Of a stretch of DNA of 64,000 nt, positions 15,746 through 25,110 are shown one piece after another. The DNA lies in the NCBI RefSeq assembly GCF_003050835.1, contig NZ_QAOJ01000011.1, positions 124,001 to 188,000 of the forward strand. The letters are read 5' to 3'. The notes beneath the pieces are model-generated. The model had not been told where the DNA came from. It worked only from the letters and a program-made list of their open reading frames with translations, and ran no database searches. Within the stretch, counting starts at the first letter, position 1. Each line of letters starts with the position of its first letter. The stretch is from Pseudomonas sp. GV071. Its GTDB lineage: Bacteria; Pseudomonadota; Gammaproteobacteria; Pseudomonadales; Pseudomonadaceae. Made by a program: the position numbers and the translations under genes.

Positions 15746-16756
15746 CTACTCTTGCTTCCCTGCGTCGTACCGGTTGGCCAAAAAGACTAATGGAACACAG
15801 GCCAGCACAAAGCCTAGCAACCCATCCAGCCCCCCTGCACCCACCCACAGCGCAATGGGCAGCAACCAGCAGATATTGATAACCAGCACCGCCAACGTCA
15901 CCGGCAAATGGCTACCGGCGCGGCGCGACGCATACTGATAGGCGTGGCTGCGATGGGCCTCATAGACCTTGTCACCACGCAGCAGGCGCCGCATCAACGT
16001 CCACGTGGCATCGACAATGAATACCGCCAACAGAATCAACCAACTCCACAGCAACTGGGGGGCAACCCAAGCGGCCTGCAGCGAGAGAATACCCAGTACC
16101 AAACCGAGGAAACCGCTGCCGGCGTCCCCCATGAATATTTTCGCCGGAGGAAAATTCCAATACAGAAAGCCCGCGCTGGCCACAGCCAACAGGAGCGGAA
16201 CCAAAGCCAGATCAGCATGGCCAACCAGCGCGTACAACGACGCTCCGGCCAGACAAACGCTCACCGCCTCGACGCCAGCGATGCCGTCGATGCCATCCAT
16301 AAAGTTATAAAGATTGAGCAGCCAGACCAGATAGAACGCCGCAGCGATATGGCCGAACCAGCCTAGATTCAGACTGACCCCAGCGAACTGCAGCGGCGGC
16401 AAACCACCCAGCCAACCCAACGCCCAGATAGCCCCTGCGAAATGCGCCAACAGACGCCAGCGCGCGGCGATGTGGCCGTGGTCATCGAGAAAGCCAATTA
16501 CCGCTACCCAGCCACCGGCGCCGAGTAACGCCAAGGTAAGCGCCCAGGAGATACCGCCCAGAAAAGCCACCAGCGGCAAGGCCAGAAGGAAACTCAGGAC
16601 AATCGCCACACCGCCACCACGGGGAGTTGGGATGGTGTGGGAGCTGCGGGCGTTGGGGATGTCCATCAGGCTGCGGGACAAGGCATAGCGACGCAAAACA
16701 TAAGTCATCAATAGCGAAGCAGCCGCTACCAAGGCGAGAAACAAGCAAATAATCAT
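15746..16756 (-). CDS. wbpL: WbpL-type undecaprenyl-phosphate HexNAc-1-P transferase
   Basis: 336 residues with about ten membrane helices. It belongs to the WecA/MraY family: PTPRGGGVAIVL near the N-terminus, the catalytic aspartates in NLYNFMDGIDGIAGVEAV, and KIFMGDAGSGFLG. It transfers a 6-deoxy-HexNAc phosphate, probably QuiNAc or FucNAc, to the lipid carrier and so starts glycan assembly. Its ATG overlaps the epimerase stop by four bases (ATGA), showing translational coupling, and wbpM follows about 50 bases downstream. Confidence 0.93.
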   Translation of the reverse strand: MIICLFLALVAAASLLMTYVLRRYALSRSLMDIPNARSSHTIPTPRGGGVAIVLSFLLALPLVAFLGGISWALTLALLGAGGWVAVIGFLDDHGHIAARWRLLAHFAGAIWALGWLGGLPPLQFAGVSLNLGWFGHIAAAFYLVWLLNLYNFMDGIDGIAGVEAVSVCLAGASLYALVGHADLALVPLLLAVASAGFLYWNFPPAKIFMGDAGSGFLGLVLGILSLQAAWVAPQLLWSWLILLAVFIVDATWTLMRRLLRGDKVYEAHRSHAYQYASRRAGSHLPVTLAVLVINICWLLPIALWVGAGGLDGLLGFVLACVPLVFLANRYDAGKQE

Positions 16757-17733
16757 TGCGGTCTGTGCTCTAGAAAATGGCTTGCGGTTTTCTCCAATGC
16801 CGCATCAACAGTCACTACTGGATGCCAATCGAGCAGCCTTCTGGTTTTGCCGATATCCACCTGCAACGAACCGCACAGTCGCTGGGCTATATCTTTTTTG
16901 CCCAGCAGCGAGGCAGCAACACTCAACAACCACGCTGGAACGGGGACCAGACGAGCCGGCTTGCCCAGTGCACGGCCCATACGACGCAGTAACTCGCTGG
17001 TGGACAGGTCTTCACCATCGCTGGCCAGGAAAACCTGATTGGCCGCAGCCGGGTGGTCCACACAGGTCAGGATCAAATCGACCAGGTTATCCAGCGCTAC
17101 CAGGCTGCGCTTGTTATCAATTGCCCCCAGAGGCAATGGTATGCCTTTGCTCAACCACTTCATCATGCTGTGGAAGTTGGCTTTTACGCCCGGACCGTAA
17201 ACCAACACCGGGCGCACGATCACCACCTCCATGCCTGTCTCACGCGAAATCGCCAACAACCCCTGCTCGGCCTCCCACTTGGAAATACCGTAGGGGTCGA
17301 TCGGGTTGACTACCTCGTCGGCGGAAAAAGCGCCGTTTGGTGCCGTTTGCTCACCGTTCACTTTGATGGTGCTGATAAAAATAAACCGCCGCACGCCACG
17401 CTCGGAAGCCTGCTGAGCCAGCGTCAAGGTGGCGGCCACATTGTGCTGCCTGAACGCCTGCAGCGGTTGTTGCGCCTGCTCGTTCATCACATGAACACGC
17501 GCTGCCAGGTGGATCACGCTATCGACGCCGTTGAACGCCTGCTCAAGGTCGAGGGGTTCAAGCAGATCGAACGGCACATGCTCAACATGGGGCCGCTGTA
17601 CCGCGGGCGCCTGCCGCGAGGCGACAACCACCTGAGTACCTGGCATGGCGAGCAATTTTTCCAGCAACGCACGGCCGACAAACCCTGTGGCCCCGGTCAC
17701 GACCACTTTTCTACTTTTTTCTTGATCAATCAT
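16753..17733 (-). CDS. NAD-dependent sugar epimerase/reductase (WbpV/WbpK-like)
   Basis: About 326 residues from the ATG at 17733; a GTG at 17742 is an alternative. The extended SDR features are VVTGATGFVGRALLEKL at the N-terminus, a Ser in FIFISTIKV and the catalytic YGISK. Members next to wbpL and wbpM reduce the 4-keto group of WbpM product to give UDP-QuiNAc (WbpV) or UDP-FucNAc (WbpK); which one cannot be told here. The start codon overlaps the stop of the glycosyltransferase upstream (TGATG). Confidence 0.85.
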   Translation of the reverse strand: MIDQEKSRKVVVTGATGFVGRALLEKLLAMPGTQVVVASRQAPAVQRPHVEHVPFDLLEPLDLEQAFNGVDSVIHLAARVHVMNEQAQQPLQAFRQHNVAATLTLAQQASERGVRRFIFISTIKVNGEQTAPNGAFSADEVVNPIDPYGISKWEAEQGLLAISRETGMEVVIVRPVLVYGPGVKANFHSMMKWLSKGIPLPLGAIDNKRSLVALDNLVDLILTCVDHPAAANQVFLASDGEDLSTSELLRRMGRALGKPARLVPVPAWLLSVAASLLGKKDIAQRLCGSLQVDIGKTRRLLDWHPVVTVDAALEKTASHFLEHRPQ

Positions 17734-18878
17734 CACGGCCACAACGTTTGATAAAAAAGGACCATCTGGCCAACGATATATTCTTGCGAAAAACTGCTGT
17801 TGGCTCGGTTTTGTGCAGCCTCCGCCAACTGTTCCCGTAGCGCCGTGTCGGCATACAACCTGGCCATGCAGTGGGCGATGGTGTCGATATCGCCGGGCTC
17901 ATGCATTAGCCCCGTGCGCCCTTCATCCACAGCATCGGTCAGGCCATAAATTCTCGATGCAATGGCGGGCAAGCCAGCACCGGCCGCTTGAATGGTGGCC
18001 AGGCTGAAACCCTCGCGATAGCTCGGCAGACAAAACACATCGGCCGAAGCCATGAAGTCTTCCGGGCGATCGGTGAAGCCGACTCGGTGATAGCGGCCCT
18101 TGAAAGCGACCAGCAGTTTGCTCAACTCGCTGTCGAGCGACTCCTCGTCGGGCCCAACCACCAATAAATGCGCCAACGGCGCCACCTCTGCCATCTGAGC
18201 GAAGGCCTGAACCATATCGATAGCGCCTTTGGCCCGAGTGACACGGGCCATAAACAGGTACACAACCGCATCGGCCGGAATGTTCAGTTGGGTTCTGATG
18301 GCAGCGCGTGCGGCCGCATCCGTGTGAAAGCGCGTACCATCCACACCACTAATGGATCCCGGCCCCAACACGGTGATTTTTTCCCGCCGCACAATGCCCT
18401 CGTCGACCAGAAAGTCGCGCTGAGAGGGGCTGTCCGCCATCAGATGGGTTGCACAGGCGGCCAGCAGGATATCCATGGCTTTCAGCACTTTTCGCTTCAG
18501 CCCAATAGCAGTGGACCAGACCTGACCGGTGAAGATATGCACCCTGACCGGAACCCCCACCATCTTCGCCGCGATCATCGCCAACAGACCGGATTTAGGC
18601 ATTAGCGCATGCACACCCGCGAAGCGTTCTGCGCGAAAGAAACGGCAGAGCTTGAACAACGAAACACAGTCATCCAGCAGTGAAATCTTTCGCTCGATGT
18701 CCAGCGACACGCAGCGCACATCAAGGCCAGCGAACAGCGCCTGCAACTCCCGAACATCGCCTGAACAAACCAACGTAATGGCGTAGGTCTGCGATAGACG
18801 CACGATGTGTTCGCGCATAAAAACCTTCAGCGCCACCGGCACCGTCGCGACCAGGCATACTTTCTTCTTGACTACCAC
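17733..18878 (-). CDS. Glycosyltransferase family 4
   Basis: 381 residues from a GTG at 18878; the frame extends upstream to 19025 but that part overlaps the previous gene and lacks family features. Two Rossmann-like halves are visible: LVATVPVALKVFMREHIVRL at the start, VYLFMARVTRAKGAIDMVQAF, then the GT4 signature SADVFCLPSYREGFSLATIQAAGAGLPAIAS. It adds one sugar from a nucleotide donor to the lipid-linked intermediate on the cytoplasmic face. The acceptor is likely the WbpL-made sugar because the genes are adjacent. Confidence 0.88.
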   Translation of the reverse strand: MVVKKKVCLVATVPVALKVFMREHIVRLSQTYAITLVCSGDVRELQALFAGLDVRCVSLDIERKISLLDDCVSLFKLCRFFRAERFAGVHALMPKSGLLAMIAAKMVGVPVRVHIFTGQVWSTAIGLKRKVLKAMDILLAACATHLMADSPSQRDFLVDEGIVRREKITVLGPGSISGVDGTRFHTDAAARAAIRTQLNIPADAVVYLFMARVTRAKGAIDMVQAFAQMAEVAPLAHLLVVGPDEESLDSELSKLLVAFKGRYHRVGFTDRPEDFMASADVFCLPSYREGFSLATIQAAGAGLPAIASRIYGLTDAVDEGRTGLMHEPGDIDTIAHCMARLYADTALREQLAEAAQNRANSSFSQEYIVGQMVLFYQTLWP

Positions 18879-18909
18879 CTGACAAATTCCCAATTCATGG
18901 TGACCCGGA

Positions 18910-19875
18910 TCATCGACGGCCCTGCAAAATCGCGGGAATGCTCTCCGGCAAGGAACACTGGCTGCGCACTCCATAGTGCAAAGCCAACAGCGCCGGCGAG
19001 TAGGACGTGCGCTTGAGCAACGCATCGATCCGACTTTGCGTCAGCGGGAAACGGGGCACTTTGCTAAAGAGCGCGGCGAGGAAACGCGTGACTGATTGCG
19101 GAACAACGACCTTCGGCCGCGACACCTGGTAAAAATCGGCGATGGCGTTGATGACATCGCGCAGCGGGCAATCATTGGCGACGATATAGACGCCGCTCTC
19201 CTGGCGCTGCGCAAAACCACAGACCACCAGCGCTGCAATTACATCGTCGACATGGACATAATTGGCAATCGCATGCCGGTCAGCCACGTAGAAGAACATC
19301 TTCTTTTTGACCGCTAGCGACAGCTGGAAGAACGACTGATTGGACATTTCCGCGCCCACCACAATTGTTGGGCGCAGTACTACACAGCTCAATAGCTCCA
19401 CTTTATTGGCTGCATTCAAAACCAGGTGATCTGCCACGGTCTTGGTAATTTCATACACGTCTTCCGGCCTTTCAGCCGTGTGAACATCAACGGTTCTCTC
19501 GCTGCTTGCTGGATGATTGCTCAACCCATAGGCACCGACGCTGCTTAACTGAATCCAGCGCACAGGCTTGGACCTGAGCACCATCTCCTGCTGAAGGAAA
19601 CCGAGCAGATTGACCGTGCCATCCACATGCAGCGACAACATCCGAGCGGGGTCTACTATCTCGCCGGCACAATTGAAAAACAAATCAACACCCGCAAAAA
19701 AACCGCTGAAATCACCCTCTCCGGTGGAAATATCACCGTAAAAATATTCGACGCCTTGGATGGGTTTTTTTTGCATGTCGCGAGTGATGCCACGCACGAC
19801 ATAACCATGGCCAAGCAACGCCGCGCACAAATGCCGGCCAATAAAACCCGATGCTCCGGATACACATACGATCAT
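18910..19875 (-). CDS. NAD-dependent epimerase/dehydratase (extended SDR)
   Basis: 321 residues: GASGFIGRHLCAALLGHGY nucleotide-binding loop, Ser in IQLSSVGAYG, catalytic YEITK, and the substrate-side NYVHVDDVIAAL. The role is probably modification of a nucleotide sugar in the same pathway, either another 4-keto reductase or a 4-epimerase; the product is not clear. Base composition is intermediate between the wbpM end and the AT-rich genes upstream. Confidence 0.82.
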   Translation of the reverse strand: MIVCVSGASGFIGRHLCAALLGHGYVVRGITRDMQKKPIQGVEYFYGDISTGEGDFSGFFAGVDLFFNCAGEIVDPARMLSLHVDGTVNLLGFLQQEMVLRSKPVRWIQLSSVGAYGLSNHPASSERTVDVHTAERPEDVYEITKTVADHLVLNAANKVELLSCVVLRPTIVVGAEMSNQSFFQLSLAVKKKMFFYVADRHAIANYVHVDDVIAALVVCGFAQRQESGVYIVANDCPLRDVINAIADFYQVSRPKVVVPQSVTRFLAALFSKVPRFPLTQSRIDALLKRTSYSPALLALHYGVRSQCSLPESIPAILQGRR

Positions 19876-19891
19876 GAGGTTCGCCCAGCCA

Positions 19892-20809
19892 CTAGAAACG
19901 GCCGATTAATAAAATAACGCGCAACAGGAAGTCATCTACGCGGCTATTTCTGTGATAACCGCCGGTAAAAATCAGCCTCACGCGTAGAAGTAACGACTTG
20001 TTCGCAGAGCAAAGCTGCGCCAACTTGAGCTTGCGCTGCACATCCAGTTCGGTTTCGTACAAGCGGTAAAACTCCGCTAACTGTAACGATGCAGCAGAAT
20101 TCTTGGTGGCCGCCAAAAACCGCTTTATACGACGGGCATAGACACCGAGAACGGTGTCTGCCGCACCAATCGCGTTACCCGCATGCTGCCTGTATTTGAT
20201 GTAAACTTGGGGATCGTAAATAACCTCGCCAAACGCCGATACCACGAGATATACCCACCAATCATGCACTAGACAAAACGCCGGCAGCTTGGCAATCACC
20301 CTTTCACGCGCCACGCGGTTAATTACAATGGTGCAACCTGTCGCTACGTTTTGAACAAGCGCGTTTTCATAGCCTATACGCGATCGATTCAGCTCGGCGG
20401 AATAACCAAGGTGCTGCAGCTGCTCATTCACATACTCGGTACGCGAGAAATACATCACTGGGACGGCAGTATCTCTGGCCGCAATCTGCTCAATCGCGGT
20501 GATCAACTTCCGGGGGAGCCAAACATCATCCTGATCGCAGAAGGAAAAATACTCACACGTGCGGTCTGCACCATTCAACAATTCAAAAAAGCTGGCGACG
20601 TAGCCGAGATTATTTCCCGCGACCACGTTGATATTTTCATGCTTTGACTCGAACTCGCGAAGAATAGCGAGGGTGCCATCCTGAGAGCCATCATCTCTTA
20701 TATGCAGCAGCACATGCACATAAACTTGCGAAAGCAGGCTTTCGATCTGCTCGGCGACATAACGCTCTCCGTTGTAAGTAGAGAGCAGGACATTGACGCG
20801 GGGTATCAT
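19892..20809 (-). CDS. Glycosyltransferase family 2 (rhamnosyltransferase-like), first
   Basis: 305 residues from ATG 20809. GT-A fold: NVLLSTYNGERYVAEQIESLLSQ at the N-terminus, RDDGSQDGT, and the metal-binding DQDD in FSFCDQDDVWLPRKL. This is the layout of WbbL/RfbN-type rhamnosyltransferases, although donor specificity cannot be proved. It ends with an Arg-rich tail. It lies 75 bases downstream of a second GT2 gene; both are AT-rich relative to the housekeeping genes. Confidence 0.85.
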   Translation of the reverse strand: MIPRVNVLLSTYNGERYVAEQIESLLSQVYVHVLLHIRDDGSQDGTLAILREFESKHENINVVAGNNLGYVASFFELLNGADRTCEYFSFCDQDDVWLPRKLITAIEQIAARDTAVPVMYFSRTEYVNEQLQHLGYSAELNRSRIGYENALVQNVATGCTIVINRVARERVIAKLPAFCLVHDWWVYLVVSAFGEVIYDPQVYIKYRQHAGNAIGAADTVLGVYARRIKRFLAATKNSAASLQLAEFYRLYETELDVQRKLKLAQLCSANKSLLLRVRLIFTGGYHRNSRVDDFLLRVILLIGRF

Positions 20810-20883
20810 CACCAAACCTAACCTACCTGACTATATGTTCAACCAACTTGAAACGAGAGACTCTCACGCACGGCGACCGGTCA

Positions 20884-21801
20884 TTACTGACCTTTGCGTC
20901 CCATCTTGCCGATTAATCCATTACAAAATCCAGAAGCAAAAGACCAGAGATACTTTGCTTTGTGCGGAGCAAAAAACAGGTACGCACGAAACAATCCGAA
21001 CCTGTAAACGAGGTCGTTAATCTTCCAGGCCAAAGGAATAGATAAATCCTTATACAAGTAGAAGGCATTTCGGAACTGATAGTACAAACGTAATGGACTG
21101 TGCATAGGCACATCGATTTTCTTGAAGAAACCTATACGCATCAATTCGTCGCCAACCGGGTGGACCATGCGCGCATGATATGCGCCATAACAACCGTAGC
21201 CCGCGACACCTGCGCGCAAACACCACTCGGTATCGACCAGATCAATAAATAATTCTTCGCGCATATCACCCACGGCATCAAGCACTGACAACGGGATAAG
21301 TGAACCAGAAGAAATTAATGCCGACACCTTGATGATGGGCTCAGCGCTGGACGGCGCCGCAAACCTGTATCTGAACCCGCCGACCCGGGCAAAGGGCGAA
21401 ACGCTACCGTCACGCCCATCCACGTACACTGGGCCAACTGCGGCAACTTTATTCTCTGCGCAAAGACGCAACTGCTTCAGCGCAGCAAACAATTGCGGAA
21501 CCATATCCTCAGCCGGGCAACTGTCTTGATCGCTTAGCAAAACATAGTCGGCACCTTGTGCTCTGGCGATGTTGATTCCGACATTCAACGCAGTGGCAAT
21601 ACCTTTGTTGTCGTGCAAAGCATGAACTTCAACACTGGAAAAATCCTTGAAAAGCGCAGCGACATCAACATTGGCTTGCAGCGGCGTATTATCAACGACT
21701 ACCACCCGAGTGACTGCAGACGAAAAATAACGCACCAGTTCTGTAACTGCTGCCTCATCCGGATAAAATGTGACCACTACCGCAACAATATGAGCATCCA
21801 T
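20884..21801 (-). CDS. Glycosyltransferase family 2 (rhamnosyltransferase-like), second
   Basis: 305 residues from ATG 21801. N-terminal IVAVVVTFYPDEAAVTELVRYF, VVVVDNTP, NKGIATALNVGI, and the acidic LLSDQDS motif place it with rhamnosyltransferases of the RhlC/RfbF kind. The C-terminal half has an aromatic, amphipathic tail that may sit at the membrane. With the neighbouring GT2 it could add two rhamnoses; no rml genes are in the window, so dTDP-rhamnose would come from elsewhere. Confidence 0.85.
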   Translation of the reverse strand: MDAHIVAVVVTFYPDEAAVTELVRYFSSAVTRVVVVDNTPLQANVDVAALFKDFSSVEVHALHDNKGIATALNVGINIARAQGADYVLLSDQDSCPAEDMVPQLFAALKQLRLCAENKVAAVGPVYVDGRDGSVSPFARVGGFRYRFAAPSSAEPIIKVSALISSGSLIPLSVLDAVGDMREELFIDLVDTEWCLRAGVAGYGCYGAYHARMVHPVGDELMRIGFFKKIDVPMHSPLRLYYQFRNAFYLYKDLSIPLAWKINDLVYRFGLFRAYLFFAPHKAKYLWSFASGFCNGLIGKMGRKGQ

Positions 21802-21845
21802 AAAAACCAACCCCAAGCTCCATATAAAAAATCAACTAAGCAAAT

Positions 21846-22625
21846 CTAATTATCGCCTCTTTTTCGTCCAAGGACAAAAAAGTCACTTTGAGTAACGTGG
21901 CGCTGCAGAACATCAAAACCAGTAAATTCGAGAATTTCCTCTATCAGCCCCATATCAAATACATGCTGATGCAACGTTCTATTATTAAAATTATTCAGGC
22001 TACGCTGCTTGAACTGCTCTAGCGTCCCTGCATGTGGATCTCTTGCCAGGTCGTGCAACTGCAAAATCTCTGGCAAATGGGTTAGGTCATCCTCACCCAC
22101 ATTTTCTGTGTAATCCTCAAGCAGATGCTCGAACGTCGAAATTGGTCTTCGGTGATCAAAATTGCTTTCTTTCTTGGGTAAAACCAAAACAAATACGCCT
22201 TTGGGCTTCAGTACCCTGCACCATTCGCTAACAGCCTTCAAGGGGTTGGCGACGTGCTCCAGGCAATTGGAGGACAATAAAAAATCATATGCAGCGGATT
22301 CAATGCCACTTAAATCGGCAGCATCACTCACGTACTGCACACCCTCCTTGTTTTTGTAGAAATTATATTCACCCCCAGGCCGTAACGCCCCTTCCCAAAT
22401 CGTTTCATTTGAAAAATTCACCCCATCCAGGCGATTAGCCACCTGATACAAGGGGAGAATGGTTTTAAAAACCGCGCTCGGACCACCAATTTCGACACCG
22501 TTCTTGCCTCTCACAGCGACCTGATAAGCTTTATAGAAGGGAATCTTTCGACCAAATACTGAACGCAACAAGTCAAAAATTACAGGAGGCAAAACCGCTT
22601 TCAATATTTTTGTTTTCAGCAGCAT
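21846..22625 (-). CDS. SAM-dependent methyltransferase, probably sugar O-methylation
   Basis: 259 residues from ATG 22625, preceded by GGGGAAG. The class I methyltransferase core lies in the middle: YDFLLSSNCLEHVANPLKAVSEWCRVLKPKGVFVLVLPKK. The usual N-terminal GxGxG loop is degenerate (KNGVEIGGPSAVF), as in other glycan-cluster methyltransferases. It is flanked by a glycosyltransferase and an unknown gene, so its substrate is likely the glycan or a nucleotide sugar. An O-methyl on a viosamine derivative, as in P. syringae flagellin glycan, is a possible outcome. Confidence 0.82.
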   Translation of the reverse strand: MLLKTKILKAVLPPVIFDLLRSVFGRKIPFYKAYQVAVRGKNGVEIGGPSAVFKTILPLYQVANRLDGVNFSNETIWEGALRPGGEYNFYKNKEGVQYVSDAADLSGIESAAYDFLLSSNCLEHVANPLKAVSEWCRVLKPKGVFVLVLPKKESNFDHRRPISTFEHLLEDYTENVGEDDLTHLPEILQLHDLARDPHAGTLEQFKQRSLNNFNNRTLHQHVFDMGLIEEILEFTGFDVLQRHVTQSDFFVLGRKRGDN

Positions 22626-22653
22626 AAACTTCCCCACAAACCAAATTGATTAG

Positions 22654-23598
22654 CTAACGCTTATTGAAGTACTCCTCAACGTTAGCGACGAATTTCATTA
22701 CTGAAGCGACAGACCTGGCCTCGCCCTTACGAAGCGTCGGCTCTAACAGCGGTGCCGTTTCCTTCGCCCATTCACGGTCCTCAAAGCCATACGCCAACCC
22801 GTAGCGCATCTCCGGATTTTTATACCACGACAACTTTTCCACGCCGGTGTCCGGCACCACAATTGACTCCGCACCACAGAGTACCGCCAGCGCAGAGTAG
22901 GCCGTATAGGTGTCGTACGAAATGAATGTTTTGACCCGCTTGAAGATAGTCGCGACTTCCGCATGCTCCAGGCCGTCGATTAAAATCGAGTCACTCAGAT
23001 CGTGTTCGACCGGTTTACCTTTGCCCTTGCGAACACAATACGCCGTACCGGTGCGCGTCTCATCGCTTGCAGCCCCTGTCAGATTATACAAGTCGAATGG
23101 GTAGTGAACGACGTTGAGGGACTCCTGCGACTTATAGCAGCCAGGCAAGGCGGCATCGGTGAAGAACTCATTGAAGTCAACATGAAATTCGCCCTCACCA
23201 ATGGAAATACGCCCCATATGGTAACCAGGCCGATGCAAGAACCAGCGCACCACGTTGCTGGCATGCAATGGGTTACCGAGCACGATTTCGGGGTAGATGA
23301 CAATCCAGTTGGTGTTCAGATCAGCCGGCAACGAGGCCAATAACCGGGTGTTGAAAGCTGGGTTCTGAACAAACTTTCTGCGCCACGCAAATAGCCAACT
23401 GGCAAAAAAACCTGACAACTCACTGCGCCAGCGCTCCTGGCCTATCTCGAACGTTCTGAACAGCGGGTATAAGCAAGCCTCATGCCCCAAATCATTCAAC
23501 AGGGAGCACAGCTTATGCAATACCACCGCCCCGCCTTCATTCGGGTTGTAAGACGGTGAAAAAATCAGAAACTTGTACGCGCGCAAAACAGGCTCCAT
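22654..23598 (-). CDS. Putative glycosyltransferase-like protein (WavQ-like), uncertain
   Basis: 314 residues with no membrane segment. The N-terminus (YKFLIFSPSYNPNEGGAVVLHKLCSLLNDLGH) is the nucleotide-sugar glycosyltransferase type B pattern, and the C-terminal part (VKTFISYDTYTAYSALAVLCGAESIVVPDTG) resembles the donor-binding half of such enzymes. It reminds me of WavQ of Vibrio LPS clusters, but I could not confirm a family. The ATG overlaps the wzx stop (TGATG), so it is coupled to the flippase gene. Confidence 0.7.
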   Translation of the reverse strand: MEPVLRAYKFLIFSPSYNPNEGGAVVLHKLCSLLNDLGHEACLYPLFRTFEIGQERWRSELSGFFASWLFAWRRKFVQNPAFNTRLLASLPADLNTNWIVIYPEIVLGNPLHASNVVRWFLHRPGYHMGRISIGEGEFHVDFNEFFTDAALPGCYKSQESLNVVHYPFDLYNLTGAASDETRTGTAYCVRKGKGKPVEHDLSDSILIDGLEHAEVATIFKRVKTFISYDTYTAYSALAVLCGAESIVVPDTGVEKLSWYKNPEMRYGLAYGFEDREWAKETAPLLEPTLRKGEARSVASVMKFVANVEEYFNKR

Positions 23599-25031
23599 CA
23601 GCGTGCCGGTATTATGGACTTTATCAGCCCTACCGCTCTCAGTCTAAATACATAACAAAGCGCCAGATACAGGAGAACCGCCCCCGGCCCGACCAGTAAA
23701 ATATTCACCAGCGCTGGCAACGTTACCAGCACCGTCGATAAAACGTGGCACAGCCCAGCGACGATCAACGACACAAGGATATAAGGCGAAAAATCCTTGA
23801 CTTGTTCAATGTATGAGTAGCCGATCAACGTCTTTGCATAGTGACTATTGACCACATAGCAAAGAATTGAACTCAACAACTGGCCAAAGAGCACGGCATA
23901 CAAACCATAGTTGATTGAAACGGTGAGAATAGACACCACGATTGCAGCCTTTATAACCTCGAGCTTCAGATAGATATCTGATCGCCCTTTGACTTTAAGC
24001 AGATTGAGATTGATGGCGTGCAACGGATAAAGAACATACACGGCGCACATTACTTGAAAGTAAGGCACCGCAGCATTCCATTTGTCATTGAACAGCAAAT
24101 TGAAGACTGGCGCCGCCAGCCCGGCGCCTATCGCTAAAACCGGACTGACCACGGCGGCGGATATGATGATTATTTTTTGGTAGAAGCTCTTCAGCGCTTC
24201 ATCATTGGAACCAACTTTCGACAACGCTGGGTAAGTGACATTCTGAATCGCGTAAACCAACTGGCCCATCACCAGTTCCATTATCTTATCCAGCAGATAA
24301 TAGATGCCGGCAGACGTAAGTCCCAAGTAGCGACCGAGGATCGTAGGGGTAATATTTCTGACGATGATAGAAATGATATTGGCAAAAAACAGCTTATAAC
24401 CGAAGCCGTAGAGGATAAGGATCAGCTTCAAATCAAATTCAAACTTCGGCCGCCAGCCTGCTTTCAGAAAGATAAACACCGTAGACACCAGAGCGAACAC
24501 CGCGCTCTGCATGACCAACGCCCAAACCCCGGCACCCGCATAGGCCGCGAGTAACGCTGCAGCGGCGGAAATCACCGAAGCTGGAAAATTAGCCAATAGC
24601 AGCGATTTAAATTCCAGCTTGTTTGCCAGCAGCGCTGAAGGCACGATTTGAACGGAACTGATGATAATAACGAGGCCCGCCGCACGAATCACGTCGAGCA
24701 CTTTGTCATTATCATAAAACTCGGAGACAGCAGGCGCAGCCACGTACAGTAGCGCGTAGGCTACCAGGCCCATAAACAACCCGGCAAAGAACGCGGTATT
24801 CAGCAACCTGTCATTTAATTTTCTTCGACGAATTAACGCATCGCGGATCCCCGAATCCATCAAACCGCTGCCCAGCGCGAGGAAAATGGAGATAGCGGCA
24901 ATTAAACCAAAGTCTTCTGGTGCGAGAAAACGAGCAAGCACCAGGGTTGCAATGGCCGCAACTCCGCGCCTCAAGAAAAATTCGAAGAAATTCCAGATAA
25001 CGCCAAAAAACGTTGTATTTTTCAAAGACAC
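23598..25031 (-). CDS. wzx: Wzx-type polysaccharide flippase
   Basis: About 477 residues from a GTG at 25031; a TTG at 25079 would add 16 residues and the start is uncertain. Twelve to fourteen hydrophobic helices run through the whole protein. The start NTTFFGVIWNFFEFFLRRGVA and FLAPEDFGLIAA are characteristic of the PST/MOP family (WzxC/TuaB branch). It should flip the lipid-linked oligosaccharide across the inner membrane. No Wzy polymerase accompanies it in this locus. Confidence 0.9.
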   Translation of the reverse strand: MSLKNTTFFGVIWNFFEFFLRRGVAAIATLVLARFLAPEDFGLIAAISIFLALGSGLMDSGIRDALIRRRKLNDRLLNTAFFAGLFMGLVAYALLYVAAPAVSEFYDNDKVLDVIRAAGLVIIISSVQIVPSALLANKLEFKSLLLANFPASVISAAAALLAAYAGAGVWALVMQSAVFALVSTVFIFLKAGWRPKFEFDLKLILILYGFGYKLFFANIISIIVRNITPTILGRYLGLTSAGIYYLLDKIMELVMGQLVYAIQNVTYPALSKVGSNDEALKSFYQKIIIISAAVVSPVLAIGAGLAAPVFNLLFNDKWNAAVPYFQVMCAVYVLYPLHAINLNLLKVKGRSDIYLKLEVIKAAIVVSILTVSINYGLYAVLFGQLLSSILCYVVNSHYAKTLIGYSYIEQVKDFSPYILVSLIVAGLCHVLSTVLVTLPALVNILLVGPGAVLLYLALCYVFRLRAVGLIKSIIPAR

Positions 25032-25110
25032 GTTTTGCTTACGCTCATATTGCAAGTCGATTCGTTCATTACAAACCAACCTGGCAGTGATCTCATACGC
25101 CAGCGGTTGG

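Noticed and set aside
18879..19025. Extended N-terminus of the GT4 protein
   Set aside because: This part overlaps the upstream epimerase gene, is Cys/Arg-rich and is unrelated to the family start, which begins at the GTG at 18878.
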